Position numbers and translations under genes: made by a program
Assembly (NCBI RefSeq): GCF_000611675.1
Contig: NZ_JATV01000004.1
Coordinates: 301,309 to 365,308, forward strand
DNA length: 64,000 nucleotides
Origin: Flavobacterium succinicans LMG 10402
GTDB lineage: Bacteria; Bacteroidota; Bacteroidia; Flavobacteriales; Flavobacteriaceae
Direction: 5' to 3'
Shown: positions 25,914 to 34,673 of the stretch, one piece after another
How the letters are laid out: the number at the start of each line of letters is the position of its first letter
Numbering within the stretch: position 1 is the stretch's first letter
Notes under the pieces: generated by a model
The model's input: only the letters and a program-made list of their open reading frames with translations
Databases searched by the model: none
Told to the model about the DNA's origin: nothing

Positions 25914-26945
25914 CTAAATAGCCAATTCTTTGCGTATAATTGCTGCTCCTGCGCTTAAAGCATTTAACTTACCTCTAGCTACGTTTCGAGCTAACGGAGC
26001 CATACCACAGTTTGTAGAAGGGTAAAGATTTTCGATATTTACAAACTCCATCGCTTTTCGCAAAGTAGCCGCTACTTCTTCGGGCGTTTCGATAGTGTTG
26101 CTTGCCACATCAATTGCACCTACCATTACTTTTTTGCCACGAACAAGTTCCATTAAATTATAAGGTACATTTGAGTTATGACATTCTAATGACACAATAT
26201 CAATTTTAGATTTTTGAATTTTCGGAAAAATTCCTTCGTATTGACGCCACTCTGAACCCAATGTCTTTTTCCAATCAGTATTGGCTTGTATTCCGTAACC
26301 GTAACAAATATGTATAGCAGTTTCGCACTTTAAACCTTCAATGGCTCTTTCCAATACTGCCATTCCCCAATCGTTTACTTCATCAAAGAATACATTAAAT
26401 GCAGGTTCATCAAACTGAATAATATCTACCCCTGCATCTTGAAGTTCTCTTGCTTCTTCATTGAGCGCTTTTGCAAATTCCCAGGCTAATTTTTCTCGGC
26501 TTTTGTAATGGTCATCGTATAAGGTATCTACCATGGTCATCGGACCTGGCAATGCCCATTTTATAGGCTTATTAGTCTGTTTACGTAAAAATTTTGCATC
26601 CTCAACAAAAACTGATTGCTGACGAGCCACTTCACCTACAACAACAGGAACACTTGCATCATAACGATCCCGAATTTTTACAATCTTACGATTTTCGAAA
26701 TCTACACCGCTTAAATGCTCGATAAAAGTCGTCACAAAATGCTGACGTGTTTGTTCACCATCACTAATTATATCAACCCCGGCCAATTGTTGTTCTTGCA
26801 AAGAAATGCGCAAAGCATCTTGTTTTCCTTCAAGCAGCTGATCGCCATCTAATTTCCAAGGTGACCAAAGTTTTTCAGGTGGTGCAAGCCAGGCAGGTTT
26901 GGGTAAACTTCCAACAATTGAGGTGGGTAATACTAATTTATTCAT
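25914..26945 (-). CDS. mesD: MesD, folate-independent methionine synthase (core-MetE type)
   Basis: A 343-residue TIM-barrel enzyme equivalent to the C-terminal half of MetE. It has no N-terminal MetE domain. Zinc ligands are visible in AIHICYGYG (His), SLECHNSN (Glu region) and PSTNCGMAPL (Cys); VGSLPKP opens the barrel, and IQFDEPAFN carries the substrate acid. The length plus its partner, the DUF1852 gene directly upstream, identify the MesD family, which makes methionine from homocysteine without folate and depends on MesX and oxygen. The start is 32 bases after the mesX stop, on the minus strand, so they form one operon. Confidence 0.85.
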   Translation of the reverse strand: MNKLVLPTSIVGSLPKPAWLAPPEKLWSPWKLDGDQLLEGKQDALRISLQEQQLAGVDIISDGEQTRQHFVTTFIEHLSGVDFENRKIVKIRDRYDASVPVVVGEVARQQSVFVEDAKFLRKQTNKPIKWALPGPMTMVDTLYDDHYKSREKLAWEFAKALNEEARELQDAGVDIIQFDEPAFNVFFDEVNDWGMAVLERAIEGLKCETAIHICYGYGIQANTDWKKTLGSEWRQYEGIFPKIQKSKIDIVSLECHNSNVPYNLMELVRGKKVMVGAIDVASNTIETPEEVAATLRKAMEFVNIENLYPSTNCGMAPLARNVARGKLNALSAGAAIIRKELAI

Positions 26946-26977
26946 AGTAAAATAATTTTAATGTGTTGTTATATTAA

Positions 26978-28030
26978 TTAAAGAGCGAAATTGGCAGACC
27001 ATTGTTCCAGAAGACTTTTGTAAGGGGTAATGAAATGCTCTTCAGCATATTTACCCTGTTCAGCTGCCAATTGGCTGCGCTCTTCGCGGTCATAAACCAC
27101 GCGAGTCAGTGAATAATCTTCGTGTTTAAGACTAGGTTGATAGATTTTTCCAGCCACTGAATTTGCATTGTAAATTTCAGGGCGATAAATTTTCTGGAAA
27201 GTCTCCATCGTGCTGATGGAGCTGATGAGTCCAAGATCCGTATAATCAGCAAGTAGATCTCCGGAATGATAAAAAGCCATGGGTGCCACACTATTCGGAG
27301 GCATAAAAAAACGAACGTTTAAGCCCATTTTTGAGAAATATTCATCAGTGAGTGAATACTGATCCTGTAGATACTCAAAACCCAGAACCGGATGCTGATA
27401 CGCAGTGCGAGTATATCTTTTGTTGCTCGATACACTTAAACAAATGATCGGTGACATCTTAAAGTGCTCTTTATAAGTGGCTGAATTTACAAAACACTTA
27501 TAAAGTTTACCGTGCAAATCACCAAAATTTTCAGGAATACAAAAATTAGATTTGTTTTTATTGTACTCAATTAATAAAACACTAAAATCATAATCACGAA
27601 CATAAGAAGAGAAATTATTTCCGGCAATACCTTCGATACGCTGGTTAGTTTTGTGGTCAAAAATATTTGTTTTTAAAACTTCAATCATCGGCATCTTGTC
27701 AATTATATTCTTATCATCAATATGCATCGTTACTGTGATGATTTCAAGTTCTACAAGGTAACGATCTGCTTTTGGGTTATCCAAATAAGCCAAGGCATTG
27801 AATCGATTGTTAATCATGTTTATGGCGTTACGTAAGTTTTGTTGGCGATTAGCTCCTCTAGCCAAGTTTGCAAAATTGGTTGTCAGACGCGTTTTACTTG
27901 ATGGGTTATAGTTTTCATCTAAACAAGTGCGCTGCAATGTAAATGCAAAATCATTCTTGATTGTATTCTGCGTGTTTTCAATATCTTGCTTTTCGTTTAA
28001 TAGTGTTTCTTCTCTTTTGTATGTATTCAT
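26978..28030 (-). CDS. mesX: MesX (DUF1852), partner of MesD
   Basis: A 350-residue protein matching DUF1852 across its length: TRLTTNFANLARGANRQQNLRNAINMI near residue 47, GNNFSSYVRDYDFSVLLIE, SVSSNKRYTRTAYQHPVLGFEY, NVRFFMPPNSVAPMAFYHSGDLLADYT, and YDREERSQLAAEQGKYAEEHF near the end. DUF1852 proteins (MesX, a putative oxygenase) are required for MesD methionine synthase activity. Together the two genes provide methionine synthesis without methyl-folate. The first 25 residues (KREETLLNEKQ...) look like a lineage-specific extension. The 256 bases before it, up to the QueD remnant, hold no gene. Confidence 0.87.
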   Translation of the reverse strand: MNTYKREETLLNEKQDIENTQNTIKNDFAFTLQRTCLDENYNPSSKTRLTTNFANLARGANRQQNLRNAINMINNRFNALAYLDNPKADRYLVELEIITVTMHIDDKNIIDKMPMIEVLKTNIFDHKTNQRIEGIAGNNFSSYVRDYDFSVLLIEYNKNKSNFCIPENFGDLHGKLYKCFVNSATYKEHFKMSPIICLSVSSNKRYTRTAYQHPVLGFEYLQDQYSLTDEYFSKMGLNVRFFMPPNSVAPMAFYHSGDLLADYTDLGLISSISTMETFQKIYRPEIYNANSVAGKIYQPSLKHEDYSLTRVVYDREERSQLAAEQGKYAEEHFITPYKSLLEQWSANFAL

Positions 28031-28286
28031 TTAATGAGAGTGTTTGGTTTTTTTACCTTACAAAGTTTAAAATAAAAGATTAATAATTTTAATTAATATT
28101 TTAAATAAGGTAATTGTTCTTTTTTTGTTTAATTATGAAGATAATTAATCTTTTTTGCGGATGTAATCATAAAAAAAATAGATAATTATTCTTTAGAGCG
28201 CTTAGATGTGATTGATTTGGAGTTATCTCAGTTTTTCCACAAAAAACTATTTTAGAATAGTAACAACTCCACTTTGCAGTGAAACT

Positions 28287-28677
28287 CATTTTAATGCCTA
28301 CAACAGGGACACAAGCTAAACTGGACGGATCAAAAAAACAATGAGGGATTTGGGATTTGTAATAATGTCATATCACGGACATAACTTTAGGCTTATTGTA
28401 AAAATAACAGGAGAAATTAATCCTGAAACAGGCTTTGTTATGGATTTGAAAGTTTTAGGTAATATAATTAGAGAAGAAAATGAAGCTCATTTTGACCATA
28501 AGAACCTAACATTGATAGTTCAGAATTTAAAAAAAAACTATAGTTTCTACAGAAAATAGTGCATGGGTAATTTATAGAATTTTATAACCTTTAATTACCA
28601 AAGAACTTCAATTGTCTATTACTCCTTTTGAAGCCTATATAAATTATGTAGAAGTTGTTGAGGGATCTTTTTTTTAA
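28287..28677 (+). pseudogene. decayed QueD/PTPS-like gene
   Basis: Three frames together restore most of a 6-pyruvoyl-tetrahydropterin synthase/QueD protein: HFNAYNRD, WTDQKNNEGFGICNNV, then SYHGHNFRLIVKITG with NPETGFVMDLKVLGNIIREE and HFDHKNL (intact from 28341 to about 28520), and last WVIYRIL-stop-PLITKELQLSITPFEAYINYVEVVEG. The zinc-binding HGH is kept, but there are at least two frame shifts and two stops. It lies just before the Zur-type COG0523 operon, a place where zinc-enzyme paralogues such as QueD are known to occur. Confidence 0.75.
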
Positions 28678-28690
28678 AGCGTCAAATAAT

Positions 28691-28747
28691 TAACGCAATA
28701 ATGTTGCGATATATGATTAATATTTTATATTTGCAACATAATTGCAA
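28691..28747 (+). promoter_or_regulatory. two Zur boxes over the COG0523 operon promoter
   Basis: Site 1, CGCAATAATGTTGCG (28694-28708), matches the zur-merC box closely, including flanking TAA and ATA. Site 2, GCAACATAATTGC (28733-28745), lies at the start of transcription. The promoter is TTG (28704-28706, inside site 1), 19 bases, TATATTTG (28726-28733, touching site 2). Both core elements are therefore covered by repressor sites. Confidence 0.75.
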
Positions 28748-28758
28748 TAACAAAAAAA

Positions 28759-30006
28759 ATGAAAAAACTCCCGGTTACGGTATTATCAGGTTTTCTTGGC
28801 GCAGGTAAAACCACTTTGCTTAACCATATTTTGCATAACAAAGACGGACTAAAAGTTGCTGTGATTGTAAATGACATGAGTGAGGTGAATGTAGATGCTC
28901 GTTTGATAAAAGACGAAATGACACTTTCTCGAACAGAAGAGAAACTCGTTGAAATGAGCAACGGTTGCATTTGTTGTACGCTTCGTGAGGATTTGATGCT
29001 CGAAGTAGAAAAATTAGCCAAAGAAAATCGTTTTGATTATTTATTAATCGAAAGTACAGGAATTAGTGAACCCATTCCAGTAGCGCAGACGTTTACGTTT
29101 GTGAATGAGGATGAAAATATTGATTTGTCTCGCTTCAGTTATATTGATACTATGGTAACTGTGGTTGATGCGTTTAACTTTTTTAAAGACTTTGGCTCTG
29201 CCCAAACCCTGGAAGATATCAAAGCTACCAATATCGAAAATGATACACGAACAATCGTGAATTTACTGGTAGATCAAGTCGAATTTGCTAACGTGATAGT
29301 GTTGAATAAAACTGATTTGGTTACTCCAAAACAACTCGAAATTTTGAAAGCCTCCATTCAAAAGTTGAATCCCGTGGCAAGAATCATAACATCGACTATG
29401 GGGAAAATAGCGCCCAATGAAATTCTGCATACCGGTTTGTTCAATTTTGAAGAAGCCGAAACATCAGCCGGTTGGATGCAAGAATTAGAAGGCATTCACA
29501 CGCCAGAGACCGAGGAATACGGGATTTCATCTTTCGTTTTTAGAGACCCACGTCCCTTTCATCCGTATCGTTTTTGGGAATGGATGAGCAATCGTTTTCC
29601 GCAAAGCATTATTCGGAGTAAAGGTTTGTTTTGGATGGCTTCGCGACCGGATCAAGCCATCAATTGGAGTCAAGCGGGTGGTTCTCTTAAAGCCGAAGGT
29701 GCCGGAGTTTGGTGGGCGAGTATGCCTTTGAGCGAGCGCATGACGTTTTCAAATTTTGTCGAATTTCAAGAGGTTATTGAAGAACGATGGACTCGAGCTT
29801 ACGGAGACCGTCTGAATGAATTGGTTTTTATTGGAATAGGTCTGAACGAAACTGAAATTCGTATAGAATTAGACAGTTGTTTGTGTACTTCAAATGAACT
29901 TATGGACTTGCAAGATGGTTTTTTCTCTAGTAACGACCCTTTTCCAATTCCAAGAACTGCAACAAGTAGTTCGCCTACAGCTATTTTTAACGAAAATCTG
30001 AATTAA
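28759..30006 (+). CDS. COG0523 GTPase, CobW-type zinc metallochaperone
   Basis: A 415-residue G3E GTPase. It has [19 protein letters not shown] (P-loop), [13 protein letters not shown] with the GCxCC metal motif (Cys70, Cys72, Cys73), ESTGISEP (G2/G3) and LNKTDLV (G4). Its C-terminal CobW_C domain extends from about residue 250 ([21 protein letters not shown]). Zur-controlled members hand zinc to enzymes during zinc limitation (ZigA/ZNG1-like). Here two Zur-type boxes lie on its promoter, and the next gene starts right after its stop, so it heads a three-gene operon with two lipoproteins. Confidence 0.9.
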   Translation: MKKLPVTVLSGFLGAGKTTLLNHILHNKDGLKVAVIVNDMSEVNVDARLIKDEMTLSRTEEKLVEMSNGCICCTLREDLMLEVEKLAKENRFDYLLIESTGISEPIPVAQTFTFVNEDENIDLSRFSYIDTMVTVVDAFNFFKDFGSAQTLEDIKATNIENDTRTIVNLLVDQVEFANVIVLNKTDLVTPKQLEILKASIQKLNPVARIITSTMGKIAPNEILHTGLFNFEEAETSAGWMQELEGIHTPETEEYGISSFVFRDPRPFHPYRFWEWMSNRFPQSIIRSKGLFWMASRPDQAINWSQAGGSLKAEGAGVWWASMPLSERMTFSNFVEFQEVIEERWTRAYGDRLNELVFIGIGLNETEIRIELDSCLCTSNELMDLQDGFFSSNDPFPIPRTATSSSPTAIFNENLN

Positions 30007-30594
30007 ATGAATAAGAATACAAAACGTTTTTTGAGACAAGCATTTGCTTTTTTAAGTAGTGTTCTTTTGGTAGGCTGTACTACTGATGATCCAATTGTGC
30101 CCGTAAATGAAGTTGAATTTATAACAACAGTACGCTTAGTTTTTACTCCTGAAAATGGCGGAAAGAATGTGGTTTTAGAATTCAAAGATTTAGATGGAGA
30201 AGGGGCTAACGCACCAATTGTAACCGTGAGCAGTGCTTTTGAAAAGGCAAAAACCTATAATGGAGTAATAACATTTAAAAATGAGTTGGTCAATCCCGCC
30301 ATAGACATCACGCGCGAGATTGTGCAAGAAGCGCTGGAGCACCAAATGTTTTACCAAACCACTGGCAATTTGAATCCGTTGACTTATGCAACTACTCAAT
30401 CAAATCTTGATACAAAAGGAAAGCCGCTGGGTCTGCATTCTGTTTTTAAAACAACAGGGTCAGCAACTGGTGTACTTCGGGTTACACTGAAACATGGTCC
30501 CAATAAAGGTGCTCCCAATGTAGCCAATGGCGATATAACCAATGCTGGAGGAGCCACAGACGCTCAAGTCGATTTTAATATAACTGTCGAATAA
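30007..30594 (+). CDS. small lipoprotein of the zinc operon (type 1 periplasmic binding fold-like)
   Basis: A 195-residue lipoprotein with signal MNKNTKRFLRQAFAFLSSVLLVGC (lipobox LVGC, Cys at 24). The body repeats a strand pattern (ITTVRLVFTPENGGKNVVLEF, YNGVITFKNEL, GVLRVTLKHGPNKG) and ends GDITNAGGATDAQVDFNITVE. This layout recalls a Bacteroidota lipoprotein family often labelled as type 1 periplasmic binding fold and found beside TonB receptors. It starts directly after the stop of the COG0523 gene. It may bind zinc or a zinc complex at the outer membrane, but ligand residues cannot be assigned. Confidence 0.6.
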   Translation: MNKNTKRFLRQAFAFLSSVLLVGCTTDDPIVPVNEVEFITTVRLVFTPENGGKNVVLEFKDLDGEGANAPIVTVSSAFEKAKTYNGVITFKNELVNPAIDITREIVQEALEHQMFYQTTGNLNPLTYATTQSNLDTKGKPLGLHSVFKTTGSATGVLRVTLKHGPNKGAPNVANGDITNAGGATDAQVDFNITVE

Positions 30595-30627
30595 TCAACC
30601 TTAACCTATTTTAAATAATCAATTGTA

Positions 30628-31839
30628 ATGAAAATTAATGTATTTCGCTTTTTATTTGTTGTAGCCTTGTCCTTTTTTGCTCAATCTTGTTCAGACGACG
30701 ATAGCTCTGATAACATAGATGAAACCTTAACAGAATACAAACATTTACGTATTCTAGTTTCTGATGAAACTAGCAAAGCTTTGACTTTGGTCAATCCTTT
30801 TTTAAATACCACTACTTCTTTTGAAGCTAAATTTCCTAAGTCGGCATTGTACACAACCGAGTCGGGTCGTTTTGCGGGTATCATTCACAGAGAAAATGAC
30901 TTCACAGAAACTTTTGATACTGGTCTTGAGTTTCATGGCAATCATGTTGATGTCAAAGGAACTCCAAAGTTTGGAGCATTAACAGGAGTTGCTTCAAAAC
31001 CGACCCATTTCAAAAGCAACTATGGCGAAATCTTAACTTTTAATGATGGAGATGGCACATTGGCCGTAGGGAGTGAATCAGAAATTCATACTAACGGTGC
31101 CAAAATGAAAATTATTAATGCAGGTCTAAAAGCACATCATGGGGCAATGGCCGTTTTCTCCAATGGAAGCTACGCTATCACTGAGAAAGACAATTCTATT
31201 CCAGGAGTGTTGCCAGAACGTGTTAAAGTTATAGATAAAACAGGAAAAGAGCTTTTTGCATCAAGCATTGCTACTAAAGGAATTCATGGAAATGCGTCAG
31301 ATGGTGATTATGCTGTTTTTGGTTCTGCAAGTGGGATTCTTGTAGTAGATAGTAAAGGGCAACAATTTCTTGTTCCTCATCCTGATGGTTTTGGAACAGC
31401 TTGGTTTGGAACAATTTTAGAAACGGCAACCAAAGGAAATTTTGTAGGCTACACAGCTGCAAAAGGAGCTTATCTCATCAATGTATTGAATAAAACAGTA
31501 AAACCTATTTTTGAGAGTACAGATATTATGCAGTGTAAAGTGAGCTACGATACTAAGAAGCTTGGCATCTTGTTGCACTCGGGTAATTTTATTGCTTATG
31601 ATCTTGCTACTTTGGCGGTTGCTATTTCCGAGAGAAATCTAATTCCAGCTACAAATAAAGCTTCCAGTCAAAAACCTCAAATGGAGTTTACACAACGCTT
31701 CGTTTACATCACAGCTCCTACCACAGGGGAACTGCAAATCTTTAGTACAAAAAACAGTGCAACTACCAAAAAAGTAAAAGTCTCCAATACGCCTTATCGT
31801 CTATCCATTGTAGGTTTTGAGAATAGTGGAGATCACTAA
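30628..31839 (+). CDS. AztD-like beta-propeller zinc-binding lipoprotein
   Basis: A 403-residue lipoprotein, signal ending FFAQSC (Cys at about 21), followed by an Asp/Ser-rich stretch (SDDDSSDN). The rest reads as a beta propeller and follows AztD-type zinc chaperones block by block: GLEFHGNHVDV, KPTHFKSNYGEILTFNDGDGTLAV, LKAHHGAMAVF with paired His, and GIHGNASDGDYAVFG. AztD passes zinc to a periplasmic receptor in other bacteria. It is the third gene of the Zur-type operon, 33 bases after the small lipoprotein, and is closed by a terminator. A role in periplasmic zinc handling is likely. Confidence 0.7.
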   Translation: MKINVFRFLFVVALSFFAQSCSDDDSSDNIDETLTEYKHLRILVSDETSKALTLVNPFLNTTTSFEAKFPKSALYTTESGRFAGIIHRENDFTETFDTGLEFHGNHVDVKGTPKFGALTGVASKPTHFKSNYGEILTFNDGDGTLAVGSESEIHTNGAKMKIINAGLKAHHGAMAVFSNGSYAITEKDNSIPGVLPERVKVIDKTGKELFASSIATKGIHGNASDGDYAVFGSASGILVVDSKGQQFLVPHPDGFGTAWFGTILETATKGNFVGYTAAKGAYLINVLNKTVKPIFESTDIMQCKVSYDTKKLGILLHSGNFIAYDLATLAVAISERNLIPATNKASSQKPQMEFTQRFVYITAPTTGELQIFSTKNSATTKKVKVSNTPYRLSIVGFENSGDH

Positions 31840-31899
31840 AAGTATAATTTATTCTTTGTTGTAAATCCTGAATGTTTGGTTAATTTTTGGGTAAGCAGA

Positions 31900-31928
31900 C
31901 GGCTCAATTTTATTGAGCCGTTTTTTTT
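31900..31928 (+). terminator. Rho-independent terminator
   Basis: CGGCTCAAT (31900-31908) pairs with ATTGAGCCG (31912-31920), followed by eight T. It separates the zinc operon from the TonB receptor, which therefore has its own control. Confidence 0.9.
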
Positions 31929-31948
31929 AAGATATTATAAAATTATTT

Positions 31949-31964
31949 TTTAGATTTGTCTAAA
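31949..31964 (+). promoter_or_regulatory. MntR-type operator at the TonB receptor promoter
   Basis: TTTAGATTTGTCTAAA differs at only two positions from the mntH operator TTTAGACTTGTCTAAA, counted by eye. The -7-like TAGATTTG (31951-31958) lies within it, and the ATG follows 16 bases later. The site would overlap the -7 region, as expected for a repressor. Confidence 0.65.
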
Positions 31965-31979
31965 ATATTATTTACTCTA

Positions 31980-34238
31980 ATGAAATTATTATATAGCTAC
32001 TTGTTTTTCTTTTCGTTAACTGTTGCTTTGGCACAAGAAAAAGCTACCCTTCGCGGACAAGTCACCTCCGAAAATCAACCCGTACCACAAGCACAAGTTG
32101 AAATCGTAGGCACTGCTTTTGGAACTCAAACGGATAGTTTGGGCTTTTTTGAAATTCCTCAATTGCCGCTACAACGCTACACGCTTCGCGTTGCTGCTAT
32201 CGGAATCAAAACACATACGCAGTCCATCAGCGGTGCGGATTTTAAGCATTTACTAAAAATTAATGTGGTGACCAACGAACAACTGCTCGACGAAGTAGTG
32301 GTTTCGGGTACTATGAAAGCCGTTCGCCGTTTGGAAAATCCCGTGCCAGTAGAAATCATTTCGACTACTTTTTTGAAACAGAATCCTACCGCTTCAGTTT
32401 TTGAAGGCTTGCAAAACGTCAACGGTTTGCGTCCACAAAACAATTGCAATGTTTGCAACACGGGCGATATTCGCATCAATGGGTTGGACGGCCCTTACAC
32501 AATGGTGACTATCGATGGAATGCCCATAGTGAGTGCTTTGGGAACGGTGTATGGTTTGTCTGGAATTCCGAATGCGATGATTGACAAAATCGAAATCATC
32601 AAAGGCGCCGCTTCGAGTTTGTATGGGAGCGAGGCGGTAGGCGGACTCATCAATATTATTACCAAAAAACCACAAAACGCTCCTCAATTTACTGCCGATT
32701 TGATGACCACTTCTTGGTTAGAAAACAGTCTCGATTTGGGTTATCGTACCAATATTGGTAAAAATGCCAATGCCCTTTTTGGACTCAGCGCGTTTTATAA
32801 TGACCATCTAGTCGATAACAACGGCGATAATTTTACGGATATTGCTTTGCAGAAAAGAGTTTCCTTTTTTAGCCGCTGGAATTTTGAACGCCGTTCCAAA
32901 AAAGAAATGAGCCTCGTCGCCCGTTATCTGTATGAAGACCGTTGGGGTGGCGAAATGCAGTGGAATTCCAACTTCCGCGGAGGCGATCAAGTCTATGGCG
33001 AAAGTATTTATACGTCACGCTACGAAATCTTAGGCAAGTACCAATTGCCATTAGATGAAAAAATGAGCCTGCAATTTTCGATGGTGGGCCACGACCAAAA
33101 CTCGGTCTATGGTACTTCCGTTTTTTTGGCGAACCAAAAAATTGCGTTTGGGCAATACCTTTGGGATAAAGAGCTCAAAAATCATTCGCTTTTGTTCGGT
33201 GCGGGTGCGCGCTTTACTTGGTATAACGACAACACGCCCGCTACGGCCACTTCCTCCCAAACCGCTATTTACAGCGGATTTCTCCAAGACGACATCCGAC
33301 TTTCTAAGCAAACGGGTTTGCTGTTAGGCGCGCGTTACGATTACCACCCAGCGCACGGTTCGATTGTCACGCCTCGTCTCGCCCTGAAATGGAAACCCAC
33401 CGCTACCGATATTTTACGACTCAATTTAGGAACGGGATTCCGAGTAGTGAATTTGTTTACCGAAGACCATCAAGCGCTTTCGGGAGCTCGGGAAGTCGTC
33501 CTCAAAGGCAATCTAGACCCCGAAACTTCGTATACCGCCAACCTTAATTACCTCAAGAAATTCGATACCAACACAGCTGGAGTTATCACCCTCGAAGCTT
33601 CGACTTGGTACACCCATTTCAAAAACCGGATCATTGCCGACTATGATACGAATCCCAACCAAATCATTTATGCCAATCTCGATGGTTTTTCTAGAATTTT
33701 CGGCAGCAGTATTTCCTTGGATTGGGTCAGTCCGTTTGGGGTGAAAGGGACTTTGGGCGGTAGTTATTTCAATCCGTTGACCGAGCAAGAAGGCCGTCGT
33801 TTTGTGCCTTTGTTTACCGAAAAAGTCAGTTTGTCTTGGGCTTTGAGCTACGAAATCCCCAACTGGTTCCTGAGTTTGGATTATACCGGAAGTTATACTG
33901 GTAGTATGCGTTTGCCCTTGTTGTCGCCCCTCGATCCGCGCCGCGAGTTTTCCTTGCCGTACAGCATTCAAAACATCCAAATCACCTACAAGAAATTCCA
34001 CAACTTGGAGTTGTTTGGCGGAGTCAAAAACCTCCTGAATTGGACACCCAATCGCGGAAATCCTTTCTTAATTGCACGTGCGAATGACCCTTTCGACAAG
34101 CAAGTCACCTTCGATAGCAACGGTGTTGCACAACCTACACCCGACAATCCCTATGCGCTGACCTTCGACCCGACCTACGCCTACGGACCCAATCAAGGCA
34201 TCCGCGCTTTTGTAGGCTTGCGATGGCATTTGGATTAA
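31980..34238 (+). CDS. TonB-dependent outer-membrane receptor
   Basis: Start taken at ATG 31980, since the frame from 31956 begins inside the operator. The protein has 752 residues. Signal peptide MKLLYSYLFFFSLTVALAQ is followed by a carboxypeptidase-like domain (residues 20-95, TLRGQVTSENQPVPQ) and a plug (NNCNVCNTGDIRINGLDGP with a Cys pair, then GMPIVSALGTVYG and ASSLYGSEAVGGLINIITKKP). About 22 barrel strands follow, ending GLRWHLD. The operator suggests it imports manganese or iron, perhaps as a small chelate; this is inference. The end lies next to repeat copy C. Confidence 0.9.
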   Translation: MKLLYSYLFFFSLTVALAQEKATLRGQVTSENQPVPQAQVEIVGTAFGTQTDSLGFFEIPQLPLQRYTLRVAAIGIKTHTQSISGADFKHLLKINVVTNEQLLDEVVVSGTMKAVRRLENPVPVEIISTTFLKQNPTASVFEGLQNVNGLRPQNNCNVCNTGDIRINGLDGPYTMVTIDGMPIVSALGTVYGLSGIPNAMIDKIEIIKGAASSLYGSEAVGGLINIITKKPQNAPQFTADLMTTSWLENSLDLGYRTNIGKNANALFGLSAFYNDHLVDNNGDNFTDIALQKRVSFFSRWNFERRSKKEMSLVARYLYEDRWGGEMQWNSNFRGGDQVYGESIYTSRYEILGKYQLPLDEKMSLQFSMVGHDQNSVYGTSVFLANQKIAFGQYLWDKELKNHSLLFGAGARFTWYNDNTPATATSSQTAIYSGFLQDDIRLSKQTGLLLGARYDYHPAHGSIVTPRLALKWKPTATDILRLNLGTGFRVVNLFTEDHQALSGAREVVLKGNLDPETSYTANLNYLKKFDTNTAGVITLEASTWYTHFKNRIIADYDTNPNQIIYANLDGFSRIFGSSISLDWVSPFGVKGTLGGSYFNPLTEQEGRRFVPLFTEKVSLSWALSYEIPNWFLSLDYTGSYTGSMRLPLLSPLDPRREFSLPYSIQNIQITYKKFHNLELFGGVKNLLNWTPNRGNPFLIARANDPFDKQVTFDSNGVAQPTPDNPYALTFDPTYAYGPNQGIRAFVGLRWHLD

Positions 34239-34242
34239 TGTT

Positions 34243-34336
34243 TAGGAGCTAATCCTGCTGTCCACTATATCTGTGGCTCTGAACCCCGGAGCCACAGGAT
34301 GCCGCTCCCATCAGGGCTAGGAACGTTAGCACGAGG
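34243..34336 (+). repeat. dispersed intergenic hairpin element, copy C
   Basis: Flanks match copies A and B (AGGAGC, CTATATC, GGATGCCGCTCCCATC, GGGCTA), but the stem is different: CTGTGGCTC (34271-34279) pairs perfectly with GAGCCACAG (34289-34297). The sequence changed on both arms while pairing stayed intact. Confidence 0.85.
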
Positions 34337-34673
34337 AAATTTCAATTTTTAAATGCCAAATTCCAAATTTTATGGGCGCTGCTCCCCTATTGAAATCGAA
34401 GATTCAACGACTCCAATGAATAAATAAAATATGGAGTTATAGGGGCTGGGGGTGTGTTTTTTAAATTCCAATCACGTGACTTTGAAGCCAATTCATCAAA
34501 CTATAAACAACAAACTCAAACAGTAATAAAAAGATTTGTAGTTAAAATTGTATATATTTGAGAACCCATAAAACGAAACGAACTTTTACTTATCTAGACA
34601 AAAAAATGCCTATTGGTAAAAGTTTGTTTGAAATATGAACTAGTTGTATGTTATTAACCACATAATCATCTAA
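34337..34673 (+). repeat. composite 5' module before the 34 kb cassette gene
   Basis: After copy C come TTTCAATTTTTAAAT, CCAAATTCCAAAT, GGGCGCTGCTCCCCT, GGGGCTGGGGGTGTG, and a promoter-like block AAAATTGTATATATTTG (34543-34559), then ACTAGTTG and ACCACATAA just before the gene. The same blocks in the same order lie in front of the unrelated gene at 43403. No coding sequence is present here. Confidence 0.7.

Noticed and set aside
30007..31839. Assigning the TonB receptor at 31980 to the zinc operon
   Set aside because: A strong terminator (31900-31928) and a different, MntR-like operator lie between them.
31956..31979. Upstream TTG start of the TonB receptor
   Set aside because: It lies within the operator; the signal peptide starts at ATG 31980.
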